Source: an uncultured Bacteroidota bacterium (GTDB taxonomy: Bacteria > Bacteroidota > Bacteroidia > Chitinophagales > Chitinophagaceae). Taken from it: 54,051 nucleotides of DNA. The DNA is taken from assembly GCA_946479615.1 (NCBI GenBank), contig CAMLGR010000009.1:1-54051 (forward strand), in the 5' to 3' direction. Positions 9,002-19,600 of the stretch are shown one piece after another. The notes below the pieces were generated by a model, which worked only from the letters and a program-made list of their open reading frames with translations, made no database searches and was not told where the DNA came from. Every line of letters starts with the position of its first letter. Position 1 is the first letter of the stretch. The translations under genes and the position numbers were made by a program.

Positions 9002-9625
9002 TTAATTCTTGTTTATAATGATAATATGATTGTAAGGAATGTTCGTAGCATTTTTCACCAGCACATGATTGCTTTCTTTAAACACATCTTTACCCAATGC
9101 AAGGTAAGCATCCGGGAAACGAACACAGGTACCGCGATCGCCTTTGATGATTTTCTTTGCAATCCAGTTTTGATTTTCGACAAAAACAGGATCAACGGTT
9201 ACGACCATTCCACCCGGGTTGAGGTGCTTCGAAGCTGATTGTAAAAATTTAACACAGGTCGCGTCTTCCAGGTGATGAAGAACACCGATAGCAAAGATCA
9301 CATCGGCTTTAGGAAGATCCGGCGTTGTGTTGATATCCGCTACCATAAAAGAAGCCTTTCTATCGGCATACTTCAGAGTAGCATTTTTGATATAATTTTC
9401 ATTGAAGTCGTAACCGGTATAGTTTACCGATGCAGGTAAAAAATCGAGTAACCGTCCGTTTCCGCATCCTACATCCATGATGGATTTGTTCTCGAGGGAA
9501 GGAAGTTGTTTCAATACATATTTATACAACTTATAATCCCCGATAGCAAACTGGTAGCCTTTATAAAAGATATTAAGGCTCAGTATATTCCTCACACCGG
9601 TTGATACATGGCTCTGCTTGCTCAT
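9002..9625 (-). CDS. Class I SAM-dependent methyltransferase
   Basis: This 207-residue protein has a Rossmann-fold SAM-binding domain. Motif I is DVGCGNGR (near residue 56), the acidic motif is GYDFNENYI, and motif IV-like ADVIFAIGVLHHLED follows (near 110). The H-H-L pattern is common in Methyltransf_11/25 proteins. It has no membrane segments. Inside the sugar operon it probably methylates a sugar hydroxyl or a nucleotide-sugar intermediate, but the acceptor cannot be deduced. It starts 2 bases after the stop of the WbpD-like gene. Confidence 0.85.
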   Translation of the reverse strand: MSKQSHVSTGVRNILSLNIFYKGYQFAIGDYKLYKYVLKQLPSLENKSIMDVGCGNGRLLDFLPASVNYTGYDFNENYIKNATLKYADRKASFMVADINTTPDLPKADVIFAIGVLHHLEDATCVKFLQSASKHLNPGGMVVTVDPVFVENQNWIAKKIIKGDRGTCVRFPDAYLALGKDVFKESNHVLVKNATNIPYNHIIIINKN

Positions 9626-9627
9626 GA

Positions 9628-10113
9628 TTATTTCTTTAATGGTTTTGCAGGGTTTCCAACGACAACGGTATTGGCAGCTACATCTTTGGTAACTACTGCC
9701 CCCGCGCCTACCAGGGCATTTTCACCAATGGTGATACCTGCCAGGATAGTGGCATTACTGCCTATCGATGCTCCTTTCCTAATATGTGTCTCCACTACTT
9801 TCCAGTCAGCTTCTGTTTGCTGGCTGCCATCGGCATTGGTAGCCCTTGGAAAAAGATCATTGGTAAACATTACACCATGACCAATAAAAACATTGTCCTC
9901 GATATGCACCCCTTCACAAACAAACGTGTGACTTGATACTTTGCAATTCTTCCCGATAGACGCTCCCTTTTGTATTTCTACAAAAGCACCGATCTTGCTG
10001 CCATCATCGATACTGCATCCGTAAGCGTTTACAAAATTGAAAATGCGCACATCCTTTCCTACAGAAACATTATTCAGGCTTTGTCTGTCATTATTGACCG
10101 TGATCGTTTCCAT
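9628..10113 (-). CDS. WbpD-like hexapeptide N-acetyltransferase
   Basis: This 161-residue protein is made almost wholly of left-handed beta-helix repeats (IGKNCKVSSHTFV, IEDNVFIGHGVMF, IGENALVGAGAVV) with an insert DLFPRATNADG and the terminal NPAKP motif. It resembles WbpD/WlbB, which acetylate the 3-amino group of a UDP-2-acetamido-3-amino-hexuronate, and also FdtC. The catalytic asparagine/histidine region is around residues 75-85 (HGVMFTNDLFPR). It stops 1 base after the Gfo/Idh/MocA gene, so the two are coupled. Regiochemistry is inferred from the neighbours only. Confidence 0.87.
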   Translation of the reverse strand: METITVNNDRQSLNNVSVGKDVRIFNFVNAYGCSIDDGSKIGAFVEIQKGASIGKNCKVSSHTFVCEGVHIEDNVFIGHGVMFTNDLFPRATNADGSQQTEADWKVVETHIRKGASIGSNATILAGITIGENALVGAGAVVTKDVAANTVVVGNPAKPLKK

Positions 10114-11124
10114 TTATTTTATTTTAATTTCTTTACCGTTATTCTTGATTGACTGCTGCGATGCCTCCAGGATCTTCACCACCTGCATACCCAATGTAGC
10201 ATTGGCCAGCGGCTCTTTTTTCTGGATCACCGATTGAATAAAATCATCAGCCATTCCTGCCAGTGCTTCCCGGCTTGATAATTTAGGAATGAATACATCG
10301 CCGGTACGATAGTCCACCATGATCCGGTTTTTATCTTCATCTGTTTTGTGATTATAACCGGTATCATACACCCTTATCTTTTCTGAAGGTTCCAGGTCAT
10401 TATACACGATCATTTTGTTATCACCGCCAATAAGCGTATGCCTTACCTTAACCGGTGATGACCATGAACAGTTGAAGTGGGCTATGAAATCAGAATTATA
10501 ATTCACTGTCATGTACGCAATGTTCTCGATATTATTTTTTGTATGTGAGATACCGGTAGCATTGATACTGGCCGGTGCTTCAGTGATCAGGTAAGTAAGA
10601 ATAGAGATATCGTGCGGAGCAAGATCCCACAATACATTCACATCGGGTTGAAAAAGACCAAGGTTGATCCGGGTGGAATCGAAATAATGTGGTTTACCCA
10701 CATGGGTTTCCATCAGTTCTTTCATTTTCTGCACAGCACCTGTATAAAGAAAGGTATGATCCGCCATGATCGTAAGTCCTTTTTGTGCGGCCAGGTTGAT
10801 CAGTTCTTCTGATTCAGCTACGGTAGAGGTCATCGGTTTCTCGATCAGTACATGTTTGCCGTTTAGCAATGCTTTTTTAGCCAGTGCAAAATGGGTGAAT
10901 ACAGGAGTAGCTACTACTACTGCATCGATAGAAGGATCGTTGATAATATCATCCCCGTTGGCAATGCCTTTGATTGTAGGAAAAATTTTGGAAAGGGCGG
11001 CGAGGCGCTCGGGGCGGCCATCGGCCACTGCTTTTACCGTACAATTATTTGTGCTGAAAAAGTTTCTGACAATATTGGGTCCCCAGTAACCGTACCCGAT
11101 AACGCCGACATTAATATTTCCCAT
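10114..11124 (-). CDS. Gfo/Idh/MocA-family sugar oxidoreductase (WbpB-like)
   Basis: This 336-residue NAD(P)-dependent oxidoreductase is the first gene of the operon. The N-terminal Rossmann motif is GYGYWGPN (10-17). The family's EKP motif, carrying the catalytic lysine, appears in VLIEKPMTST (near 95). The second domain contains WDLAPHDISIL (about 167-177), with the conserved H-D pair used in catalysis. Family members with this C-terminal layout oxidise C3 of UDP-sugar uronates (WbpB/WlbA). Together with the WbpE-like aminotransferase and WbpD-like acyltransferase, a 3-acylamino sugar is the simplest reading. Confidence 0.88.
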   Translation of the reverse strand: MGNINVGVIGYGYWGPNIVRNFFSTNNCTVKAVADGRPERLAALSKIFPTIKGIANGDDIINDPSIDAVVVATPVFTHFALAKKALLNGKHVLIEKPMTSTVAESEELINLAAQKGLTIMADHTFLYTGAVQKMKELMETHVGKPHYFDSTRINLGLFQPDVNVLWDLAPHDISILTYLITEAPASINATGISHTKNNIENIAYMTVNYNSDFIAHFNCSWSSPVKVRHTLIGGDNKMIVYNDLEPSEKIRVYDTGYNHKTDEDKNRIMVDYRTGDVFIPKLSSREALAGMADDFIQSVIQKKEPLANATLGMQVVKILEASQQSIKNNGKEIKIK

Positions 11125-11648
11125 TTTTCTGACTTAAATATGTAAATAATCTGTTTATATGCTTAGGGGCTTCAAGGACGGTGGAGTATTCCGGTGAATT
11201 AATTCGTCAGCCTGCCGGAAGGCCAGCGGCTTTGCAAGTACTACATACCAGGATTGTAAAATGGAATATAACGATAGGAACATGGGTACGTGGTGGTGAT
11301 ATCGGATCTAAAACTGAAAGTTTTCAAAAGTCCTTTTGAGGAGCTTGAAAAGGCCACTAAATCTATGAGCCTTAATTCATTAAACGTGACGGGGTCAAAA
11401 GTATAAAAAAAAGATTTTTAATCCTAGTAAACCGGGCTGAAAGATTAAATAAAATTAATTAGTTCAAAATCAATGAGATTTCAGCCTGCAGTTATTATTT
11501 TAGTCCCCGGTTCAACCCGGAGCAGCATTTTGTGGATCTTGTCACATATATATAATATACTGCTCCTGTTCTGTCGTTAATTCCGGTTTCCAGGCAAACC
11601 TCCTGATTCAGAAAGTAGCACTATTATTAATATCAGCCCCGAATTGTA
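11125..11648. other. 524-base divergent intergenic region with several short hairpins
   Basis: No coding frame stands out. Short inverted repeats are visible: CAAAAG/CTTTTG near 11321, CCTTTT/AAAAGG near 11330-11355, GGCTGAAA/TTTCAGCC near 11438 and 11488, and GAGCAG/CTGCTC near 11520 and 11560. If the promoter at 11396 is real, the sugar operon has a leader of about 265 bases, long enough for control by RNA structure. No known riboswitch was recognised. Confidence 0.4.
11396..11403 (-). promoter_or_regulatory. Candidate Bacteroidota -7 element for the sugar operon
   Basis: On the minus strand this reads TACTTTTG, a perfect match to TAnnTTTG. A TTTA-containing stretch lies further upstream as a weak -33 element. 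The position implies a leader of about 265 bases before the oxidoreductase ATG. The motif is short, so chance matches are possible. Confidence 0.35.
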
Positions 11649-13457
11649 ATGAAAACAAGTCTATCTGTCGCCGGACCAAAAAGCATTAATGCCCGGCTAT
11701 TCTTCTTTTTACTTTTTATTTACCAGGTACTCTTTACGTTCCAGGGTCTTGACCTGTCTGATGAAGGGTTTTTCTGCACCTTTTACCAGGAGATATTCCA
11801 TCACCCCGACACTGTACAATATAATTTCATGTTCTGGTTTTCCGGTGTTGTGGGTGGCGCTTTTAACTTGTTATTTGGCGATCTTGGCGTATGGGGTCTT
11901 CGCCTGTTCAGTGCAATCACAACTACCGCTACTATTATTCTTGTTTATAATTTACTGAAGAAGTATCTGAACGCCGGAAGCTTGCAGATCGGGTTACTGA
12001 TCGTTACCCTGGTAATGAATAATAACACCAAAGTATTTCACTATAACTATTTGTCAGTTCTTTTTTACGTTCTCACTGCTACGTTGCTGGTAAAAGGTTT
12101 GCAGCGGAATAAACCTTCGTATTTTATTTTATCGGGGTTTATTATTGCACTCGATACATTTACCCGCCTGCCAAGTGTGGTGAATATCGGGTTGGTACTG
12201 GCTATATTTTATTATGGCTATTTGCATAAAATCACTTTTAAGAAAATATTTGGACAGACAATTCTTTTTGGAAGTGGTTTTTTAACCGGTATCGCTATTA
12301 CCTTATTAATAATGAAAGTAACCGGCCACCTCACTATCTTTTTAAATGCGGTAGAACTGGTAGGCAGAATGGGAAGTGGCGGAGATGAAAGTGCCTATGG
12401 ATTTATGAAACTGATCAGGCAGTTCATCGATGCTTATTATGCATCAGTAAAAACAACTGTTATTGTACTGGTGGCTGTGTTGCTGGTAGCGATCGGACTT
12501 AATTATGCAAAGAAATTCAGCTTCTACCGTTCCTGGATGGCGGAAGTGGTGAAAGTCCTGATCATAGCGGGGCTGATCTTATTGATAGCAAAAGGAGTGA
12601 TCGATAATTTCAGTGTGCTTTATTTCCTGACGGGTATTTCTTTGATGGCCGGGGTACTGATCATATTCAGTAAGAACTATAATAAAGATATCAAACTGCT
12701 GATGTTTATCGGTTGTTATATCCTGTTGAGCTATCCGTTGGGTAGTGGAGCTGGTCTTTATTCAGTGGGCATTTATTCCTTGTGGCTGGCTTTCCCTGTG
12801 GCGGTAAATTATCTTTCGGAGATCCGGTTCGTAACGCGCCGTTTTGCCATCGTTACCAGTGAAACTGATCAACCTGATGTATTGGTAGAAAGAAAACAAA
12901 TTACCGGTATCGCAAAGATCTCCTGGTTTGTCTGCATTATTGTAGGATTATATTACTCCTGGTATTATCCCTTTTTCGATTATCATGAAAGAACGCAGAT
13001 GACATCACAGGTACACAGCAAATATTTCCGCGGTATTTTTACAACCCGGGAAAGAGCAGAAGTCATGACTGAATTGCTGGATGAAAGCGCAAAGTATATT
13101 AAACCGGGTGATTATGTTTTGGCTTATCACTCGATACCAATGTTTCATTACGCTACCCGTTCCGTTCCTTTCATGCACAATTCGATGCCCTGGTTTTATC
13201 CTGCACAGGTATTCCGGGAAGAACTGGACAGTGCTGTTCAGCACCTGCATATTTTACCGGTAGTAGTGATGCAAAAAAGAAAAACAGTAGGCGTAGCTGG
13301 TTCCGGCTGGCCCGATCCGCCTCCCTATTATGATACAGCCTGGTATAAAAAGAATGCGCCGCGTGATAGCACTTTGAACACGTTCCTCGATTCCAATCAT
13401 TATGCAAAGGCATGGGAGAATGAGATGTTTATGATCATGGTGCCACCGAAGGAGTAG
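11649..13457 (+). CDS. Polytopic membrane protein, GT-C glycosyltransferase-like
   Basis: This 602-residue protein has about 11-12 membrane helices between residues 15 and 430, then a soluble C-terminal region of about 160 residues. The first loop after TM1 carries acidic residues in GLDLSDEGF (about 34-42), the position of the catalytic Asp/Glu in PMT/ArnT-type GT-C enzymes that use lipid-linked sugar donors. No other motif is decisive, so it may be an oligosaccharyl- or mannosyl-transferase-like protein or an uncharacterised relative. It is divergent from the sugar operon and might use its lipid-linked product; that is inference. It ends in a strong bidirectional terminator shared with sprA. 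Confidence 0.65.
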   Translation: MKTSLSVAGPKSINARLFFFLLFIYQVLFTFQGLDLSDEGFFCTFYQEIFHHPDTVQYNFMFWFSGVVGGAFNLLFGDLGVWGLRLFSAITTTATIILVYNLLKKYLNAGSLQIGLLIVTLVMNNNTKVFHYNYLSVLFYVLTATLLVKGLQRNKPSYFILSGFIIALDTFTRLPSVVNIGLVLAIFYYGYLHKITFKKIFGQTILFGSGFLTGIAITLLIMKVTGHLTIFLNAVELVGRMGSGGDESAYGFMKLIRQFIDAYYASVKTTVIVLVAVLLVAIGLNYAKKFSFYRSWMAEVVKVLIIAGLILLIAKGVIDNFSVLYFLTGISLMAGVLIIFSKNYNKDIKLLMFIGCYILLSYPLGSGAGLYSVGIYSLWLAFPVAVNYLSEIRFVTRRFAIVTSETDQPDVLVERKQITGIAKISWFVCIIVGLYYSWYYPFFDYHERTQMTSQVHSKYFRGIFTTRERAEVMTELLDESAKYIKPGDYVLAYHSIPMFHYATRSVPFMHNSMPWFYPAQVFREELDSAVQHLHILPVVVMQKRKTVGVAGSGWPDPPPYYDTAWYKKNAPRDSTLNTFLDSNHYAKAWENEMFMIMVPPKE

Positions 13458-13458
13458 A

Positions 13459-13649
13459 TGTCTGAACCGGGATTTGGGGGATTTATGGGATGATGAGGAG
13501 ATAGACAAATCACAGATAGCTCTACGTGTAATTTTCTGAAAATAAAACACATTAGCCCATGGTTAAAACCATGGGCTAATGTGTTTTATTTTATAATGAT
13601 TATTTATTTCCTCCACATCCCATAAATCCCCCAAATCCCGGTTCAGACA
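13459..13649. repeat. Perfect 34-bp inverted repeat enclosing a terminator (palindrome C)
   Basis: Arms 13459-13492 and 13616-13649 are identical over 34 bp in inverted orientation. Each arm contains three GGGATTT-like words (GGGATTTGGGGGATTTATGGG). A second, independent 26-bp hairpin (13539-13592) sits inside the loop. It lies between the convergent GT-C-like gene and sprA; the inner hairpin is the terminator. Confidence 0.9.
13539..13592. terminator. Bidirectional hairpin terminator between convergent genes
   Basis: There is a perfect 26-bp stem with a 2-base loop, and A-rich and T-rich flanks on the two sides (AAAATAAAA ... TTTTATTTT), so it can act on both strands. It serves the GT-C-like gene on plus and sprA on minus. 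Confidence 0.88.
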
Positions 13650-13657
13650 ATGACATC

Positions 13658-16600
13658 TTACTGCGCCAGCGAAATCCTCACCTGCAATCCACCTCTTGTA
13701 TTCGTGATCGGGAACGCATTGCTTACTTTTGGAATATTCCTGTTTTGTTCGAAATAGAGCTTAAGGCTTACCCGGTTGTTCAGGATATAATCGATCGAAG
13801 GTGCGATCCGGATCACTTTCTGACCCGAAGTACCAAACGCTGTTCCCTGGTCAAGTTTGCTGTTGGCAGTAGCATCATCACGCAAACTGAAATCAAACCG
13901 GAAGGTAACATCATTATCCAGTTTCATTCCTTTCTTGCCGATCTTCAGGTTTTTAATAACTGGCAACCCTTTCTTTCTCCAGTTGAAACCAAATGTAACT
14001 TCAGTAGACCGGTTTTCTGCCAGTTGGTAATCGACCAGGCTTAAACTCAAGGTACGGCTCTTCCTGAATTCCACCCGTGTAGATAACTGGTTAGTGAACG
14101 TCATATCCACTTCGATCAATGGATCAAACCGTTCTTCAATCGTAATATTCGGCACCAGGAAATAAGGAATAAAGCTATGCGAAGCAGTATCGATAAACGA
14201 TGGATATCCTACCCTGAACCTGTCCTCAAACAACAGCGCGGTATTAAAGCTGTTCATGTTTAAGGTACTATGATAACCATGCCGGATGGTCACATTACTG
14301 AATATCTTTTCCAGCGCTGGTATTTTTGACAAGCCATTATAAGTAATCGTCCAGTTAGGTTTTGGTAATAACCCGCTGAATGGATTCGAGTTGATCTTCG
14401 GATTCGTGTTCTTGAATATTTTCAAACTGGTCGGATCTTTCCCTGTATATGCCCCCAGGAAGGCTGGTATGACCACATCCTGCGCATAACGGCTATATCC
14501 TTCATAATATCCATCTGAGTTAATAACACCGCTCTGGTAAGGATTCAGCTTGGCCAGTTTTTGCGACATCAATAAACGATTCGATTCGAATTTCTTGAAT
14601 GTTTCGGAAACTACATTCGGATCAAATTTCTTAAACATTGTCTGGTAAGAAATATAACTGATGCTGAAGCTACCGGTTGCATACGGGTTCAATCTTGTCA
14701 ATCCTACATTATCGAAGGCACTGGTATCTTTATATAATTCAGAATAGTTCTTGCTGAAACTTTTATCCAGGTTAAGATCGATATTCAAATCACGGATCGG
14801 GCTTGCCTGTGCCGTGATGCTTAACCGCTGGTTAAACCGTTGCTGGATCAGCGCTGACACCAATGAATCATGTGATAACAATCCACGCTGTCCCATCTTG
14901 TTAATATAGTTGGTATCAGGTTGATAGCCGAAAATAAAGCCAAAGTCCGGTTCACCACTCCGAAAATTGTGCCCGAGGAATTGTGTACTATCCATGTATC
15001 CCGGCAGCATCGTTCCATAATCTTCCGTATACTGTATACCTACTCTCTTTACAGAAGTGGCCAGGCCAGCCGCAAATCGTACGGCTCCGCCTACTTCCGG
15101 AAGTTCATTCTGTCTTTGTTCTCTTAATTTTCTTCTTTCTTCACGCATCCGCCTACGTTCTTCTCTTCTTGCTTTTCTTCTTTCTTTAGCTGTCATTTTA
15201 GCAAGCACACTATCCGGTAATGCGCTTTTCACTTTCGGTGCTTCCGGTTTCGCCGATGCCGCATTTTTATCGCCGGCTGCATCTTTCTCTTTTTTCACCG
15301 GTTCACTGCTCACTGCCCGCAGGAATCGCGATTTATTATACAATTGTTCAAAGTTCAATTCTCCATTGACGGTTCTTGTTTGTGTATTGGTCAATGTATT
15401 CCCCAATTCTCTTGCGCGGAGTGAAGCCGCCAGCCAGTTATATGACGATGCATAAGAAGCTCGCAATGTTGTCCAGTCAAGGAAAGGTATTTTTTGCATC
15501 GGCACATTATAGGTCAGGGAAGCCTGCTGTGCGTAATGTGTAGTACGTCCGCCATTGAAAAGATTCTTTCTTACGGAATCCTTTGCTTCTTTGGTATTGA
15601 TACGTCCATAGGGTTCATCGATCCTTGCATTATTGGTAGCCGTAAAATCCAATGTTATAGATCTTGTCAATGCCCACTGTAATATATAATACCTGTCGAA
15701 AGTGAAGAATTTATCATAGGTTTCCGGTATCTTATACGGACCGCCTCCCACATTTCGTGGACGTGTAGCGCCAAATTGCCGGAAGACATCGCCACGGAAT
15801 GATAACTGCGACGGCACATAATTGAAATTCAGATCCTTGATCAATGTAAACCATTTCGATTTCGACTTGATCAATCGCTTGAATGGCTCCAGGTATTTTG
15901 GCTGCGGCGCATAGTTATACCCGACTGCCGCCCGCGTTCGCCGCATCTCGTAACTTTCTATCAGCGGGTTATGTTGCTTGGTCTCGATATACGAATAGTT
16001 CAGATCGATATTGGATATACTCCAGATCTTAGGACGTTTGCCATCGGTTTTTACTTTTTTGACATTGGTAAAATTCAATGTCTTGATAGTCGTAATATCC
16101 TGTGCATCATTCCGGATAGAATCCCTGTCCTTCGCATCCGCATCTTTCAATTTTTGTTTCAATTCGATATCAAGATCATAAGGATCATATTGCGGTGTGC
16201 TGGCAATACGGCTGATACCGGCATACACAGGAATTTGTATACCCAGTTTCTTAGGCAATAATTTTCCCGCATCGATATTGGTAGATAAATCGAAGGTGTA
16301 TACATCTTCCCGGCTTCGTTCATTGACACGCTGCTCCAATGTACCAAAGCCACGGCTCTTGATCGTTCCTGCGAGGGTAAGACTACCGAGGTCGGCCATC
16401 TTCACATCCACCCTTCCCAATGCGGCATAGCCGCCTTTTTCATCCAGCTTGGAAAAACGAAGTTCATTGAACCAGACTTCCGCACAGGCATCCCCATCTA
16501 TAATATTGGTATTTTCTACAGCTAAGAGCATACCTCTTACCTCCCCGAGGTTAGGATTACCTATTATCGCATAGGATCGCCCATTGGCAAGTGTTTCTTT

Positions 16601-19600
16601 ATAATATTGAGAAGGTGCTATACCTAAACTGTTCCGCCGCGATTTTAATTGTGGTAATACATCCAGGTCGAAATCAAGGTTATTCTCCGCCGGCCATATC
16701 GCAAAACTATCGGTTTCGTTCCATCGCGTTTTCTTCAACGGTATTCTCACTTCATAATAGTTACCCTGGAAATCATTACCCATCCTGATCACGGCTGTAA
16801 GGTCATAATCCTTGATCGCTGCATCAGCACCGCGACCTTCGGCATGTATAAACATATTCAGTTTGCCATACTGGCGCATATCCAGGTTCATGGTTTTAAA
16901 TACACCGCGTGACTGACCAGTAGGAAGACCACAAATCTGTACACTCAATGATTGCTCATTAAGGAATAACTGCACGTTATTATTACTTAATTGTTGTTGT
17001 CTTTCGATACCGGGAGGGATCACATAACGCACAGGCGTACGCTGATCATTTTCTTCCAGGTTTACTGCAAGCGTATTGAATTGAACCGGGTCATTGGGTG
17101 GAATGTTTACATACTGACCTGTCTGATCGATATTATACTGGAATTGCCTCCATTGATTTCTCACCAGTTCCAGTTTACCAAAACGCATTACTATCGAATC
17201 CTCGAAACCGGTCATATACATACGTATAAAACGGATCGATTTGAAATCAGGGATGTTACCGACCTTGGTTTTATAATCTGCTACCGGGATGCGGAATAAA
17301 TACCAGGTCTCACTCCGGCTGCTGCCATTGGCAAGATTTACATTGACTACTCTCTTATCCGTAATATAATTGGTACCGGTGAGCATGTTCGGCTGAATAT
17401 CCACCTGGTATTCAAAATATTCTTCTACCTCATTCAATGTATTATCACGGTTCAGTTCTTCCGCATCAGGATATTGTGTAAAAGCGTTAACGAACTGGCT
17501 GGTATTATTGGATACCGGTGAATTACCATGCGGGTTATTGATATCCTTATATCTTCCGAGGATGCCTACATTAGCCGCATCATAGCTGCCATCCCGGTAA
17601 GGTTTGAAATTATCAGCGGAAGGATCGCTCTGTGCTTTGGCAAATGCACCCGGAGCATTGGCTTGCATACCGGCGAGGTAAGGACCAAATTTGGTTCTTT
17701 CTTCATCATCGGTCAATCCATCAAAACCTACATCCTGATACTGGCGATCTTCAGGCTCGTTGCTGAAGGCATTGGTTACCTGCAACGGATTGGAAGGTAC
17801 TTTACCCCAAACCGTATTCGCATCTACCTGTGCATTATTGGTAGGTGTCGGTAGCCCATTTTCATATTGTCTTTTGCCATCACGAAGTATATCCTCGGAA
17901 ATGTTACCAAGATCAAAAAACAATTTACCGTTCGGGCTTGCTGTTGTATTGGCGATATACGGATCCTGCATCCAGAACTCGATGTATTCAATATTATTGG
18001 TTTCAAAATCTATCTGGTCGATATTCCGCATGATGCCACCCCAGCGTGTTTGCGGGCTGGTCAGGTTACCATTGGCATCGATCTGCCCGGCACGGTTCTC
18101 AAAATTGTAAGGGCCCTTATTCTTTGGATAATAGGCGAGGTCAAAGGTGGTTAACAAACCTTGTCCGAAATCAGTACTGCGTTGCGGGAATATTTCCTGC
18201 TGCAATACCTGTCTTGTTTGTGGTTTGGATAATTCATTCACGTTTCCACGCAAAGGATTATTCGTACTGCTTTTTTCCTGCAATACCGGTTCGATATTAT
18301 ACCAGGCGAGTTTGGCACGGTTATAACCACTTGCCAGATCATTCATCAAAGCGGCTTCAGGAAATTGCTGTGGTACTGATGCAAGATTCCAGCTGATGAT
18401 CGGGAAACGAAGATCGATACCGGAACGTGTGCCTTCGAAATCATCGATATAAGATTGCCCTTCACTACCCTTTCCGATCTGTGGCGCGTGACCAGGCTGC
18501 AATACGGCTCCTTCAAAATAGGCGCTGATCGAAGACATCGTCTTCGTGGAATAACCCGGTAATTTATCCAGCCATTTGGTTAAACGTGGCCAATCGCTAT
18601 GGTAATCGGCATCCAATCCATACATGGTGTTACGGATCGGATCTTCACCATAAGATTGTTTGATAAAGAAAGGCCTTTCCCCTAATCTTACGATCGTACC
18701 TCCTAATGTCAGTTTTTTATTGGCAAAATAATCCAGCCGCAATCCCATAAAGTTCCGCTGCTGGATACCGTATGTGGCCTGGTTCTCGTATTGAATATCG
18801 ACCGGCACCCCTGAATTAATAATCGATTGATTGATCACACGAAGTGTACCCAGATCATAGTTGATCTCATAATCAACATTCTCCTGTAATGTTTGTCCAC
18901 CGGCTGTTACCGTCACTGATCCGCGGGGAATATTATATCCTAACTGGTAATCCCCGCTTCCGCTGGAAGAAGTCTTTGACTTCCCCACCATTTTATAGCG
19001 GTTAAGATTGGCATAGGTTTGCGCGATCGCCTTGATTGTATCATACAATGGGTAATAGACATACTTATCCCGTTGTGCCTGCGAAGGAAAGACATATTCG
19101 ATATCCCGTCCGAATGGTTCAAGTACCGGGAATATGATCCGGCTCATAGATGAGATAACAGTAAATCCTTCCACGTAATCGAACACGCCATCCGGTTGCG
19201 GATCATTCTGGTTATTCAGGCTATCCAGGTGCACTAATGAAAGGATCGGCTGACCTGCGTATTGTGATAACACATCTGTCGGAGGTAAATATCTCTTTTC
19301 ACCTAAACTGGGCTCTTCATACACGATATCAAGTTTGAAATCGGTTCTTTCCAACTGGCCATATCCTACGGAATATACGTTCTTCATCATCAGGTCCCAG
19401 ATAGGAAGATTGGTCCGTTGCGAAGTAGCTTTTAATAATTTCAGGAATAATACTTTTTGTGTACTACCGGTAGTATCCGGTGGTATATCCTGGGAAAACT
19501 CACCCACCTGGAACACGCGGCCATTGTAAGTATACTGGTAAGCCACACCTAATACTTCATCCGGCTGCAAAGGCTGGTTCAATGATAAAAAACCGATCTG

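Noticed and set aside
13745..19529. Many other plus-strand frames opposite sprA
   Set aside because: They follow from the composition of the sprA coding strand and have no family similarity.
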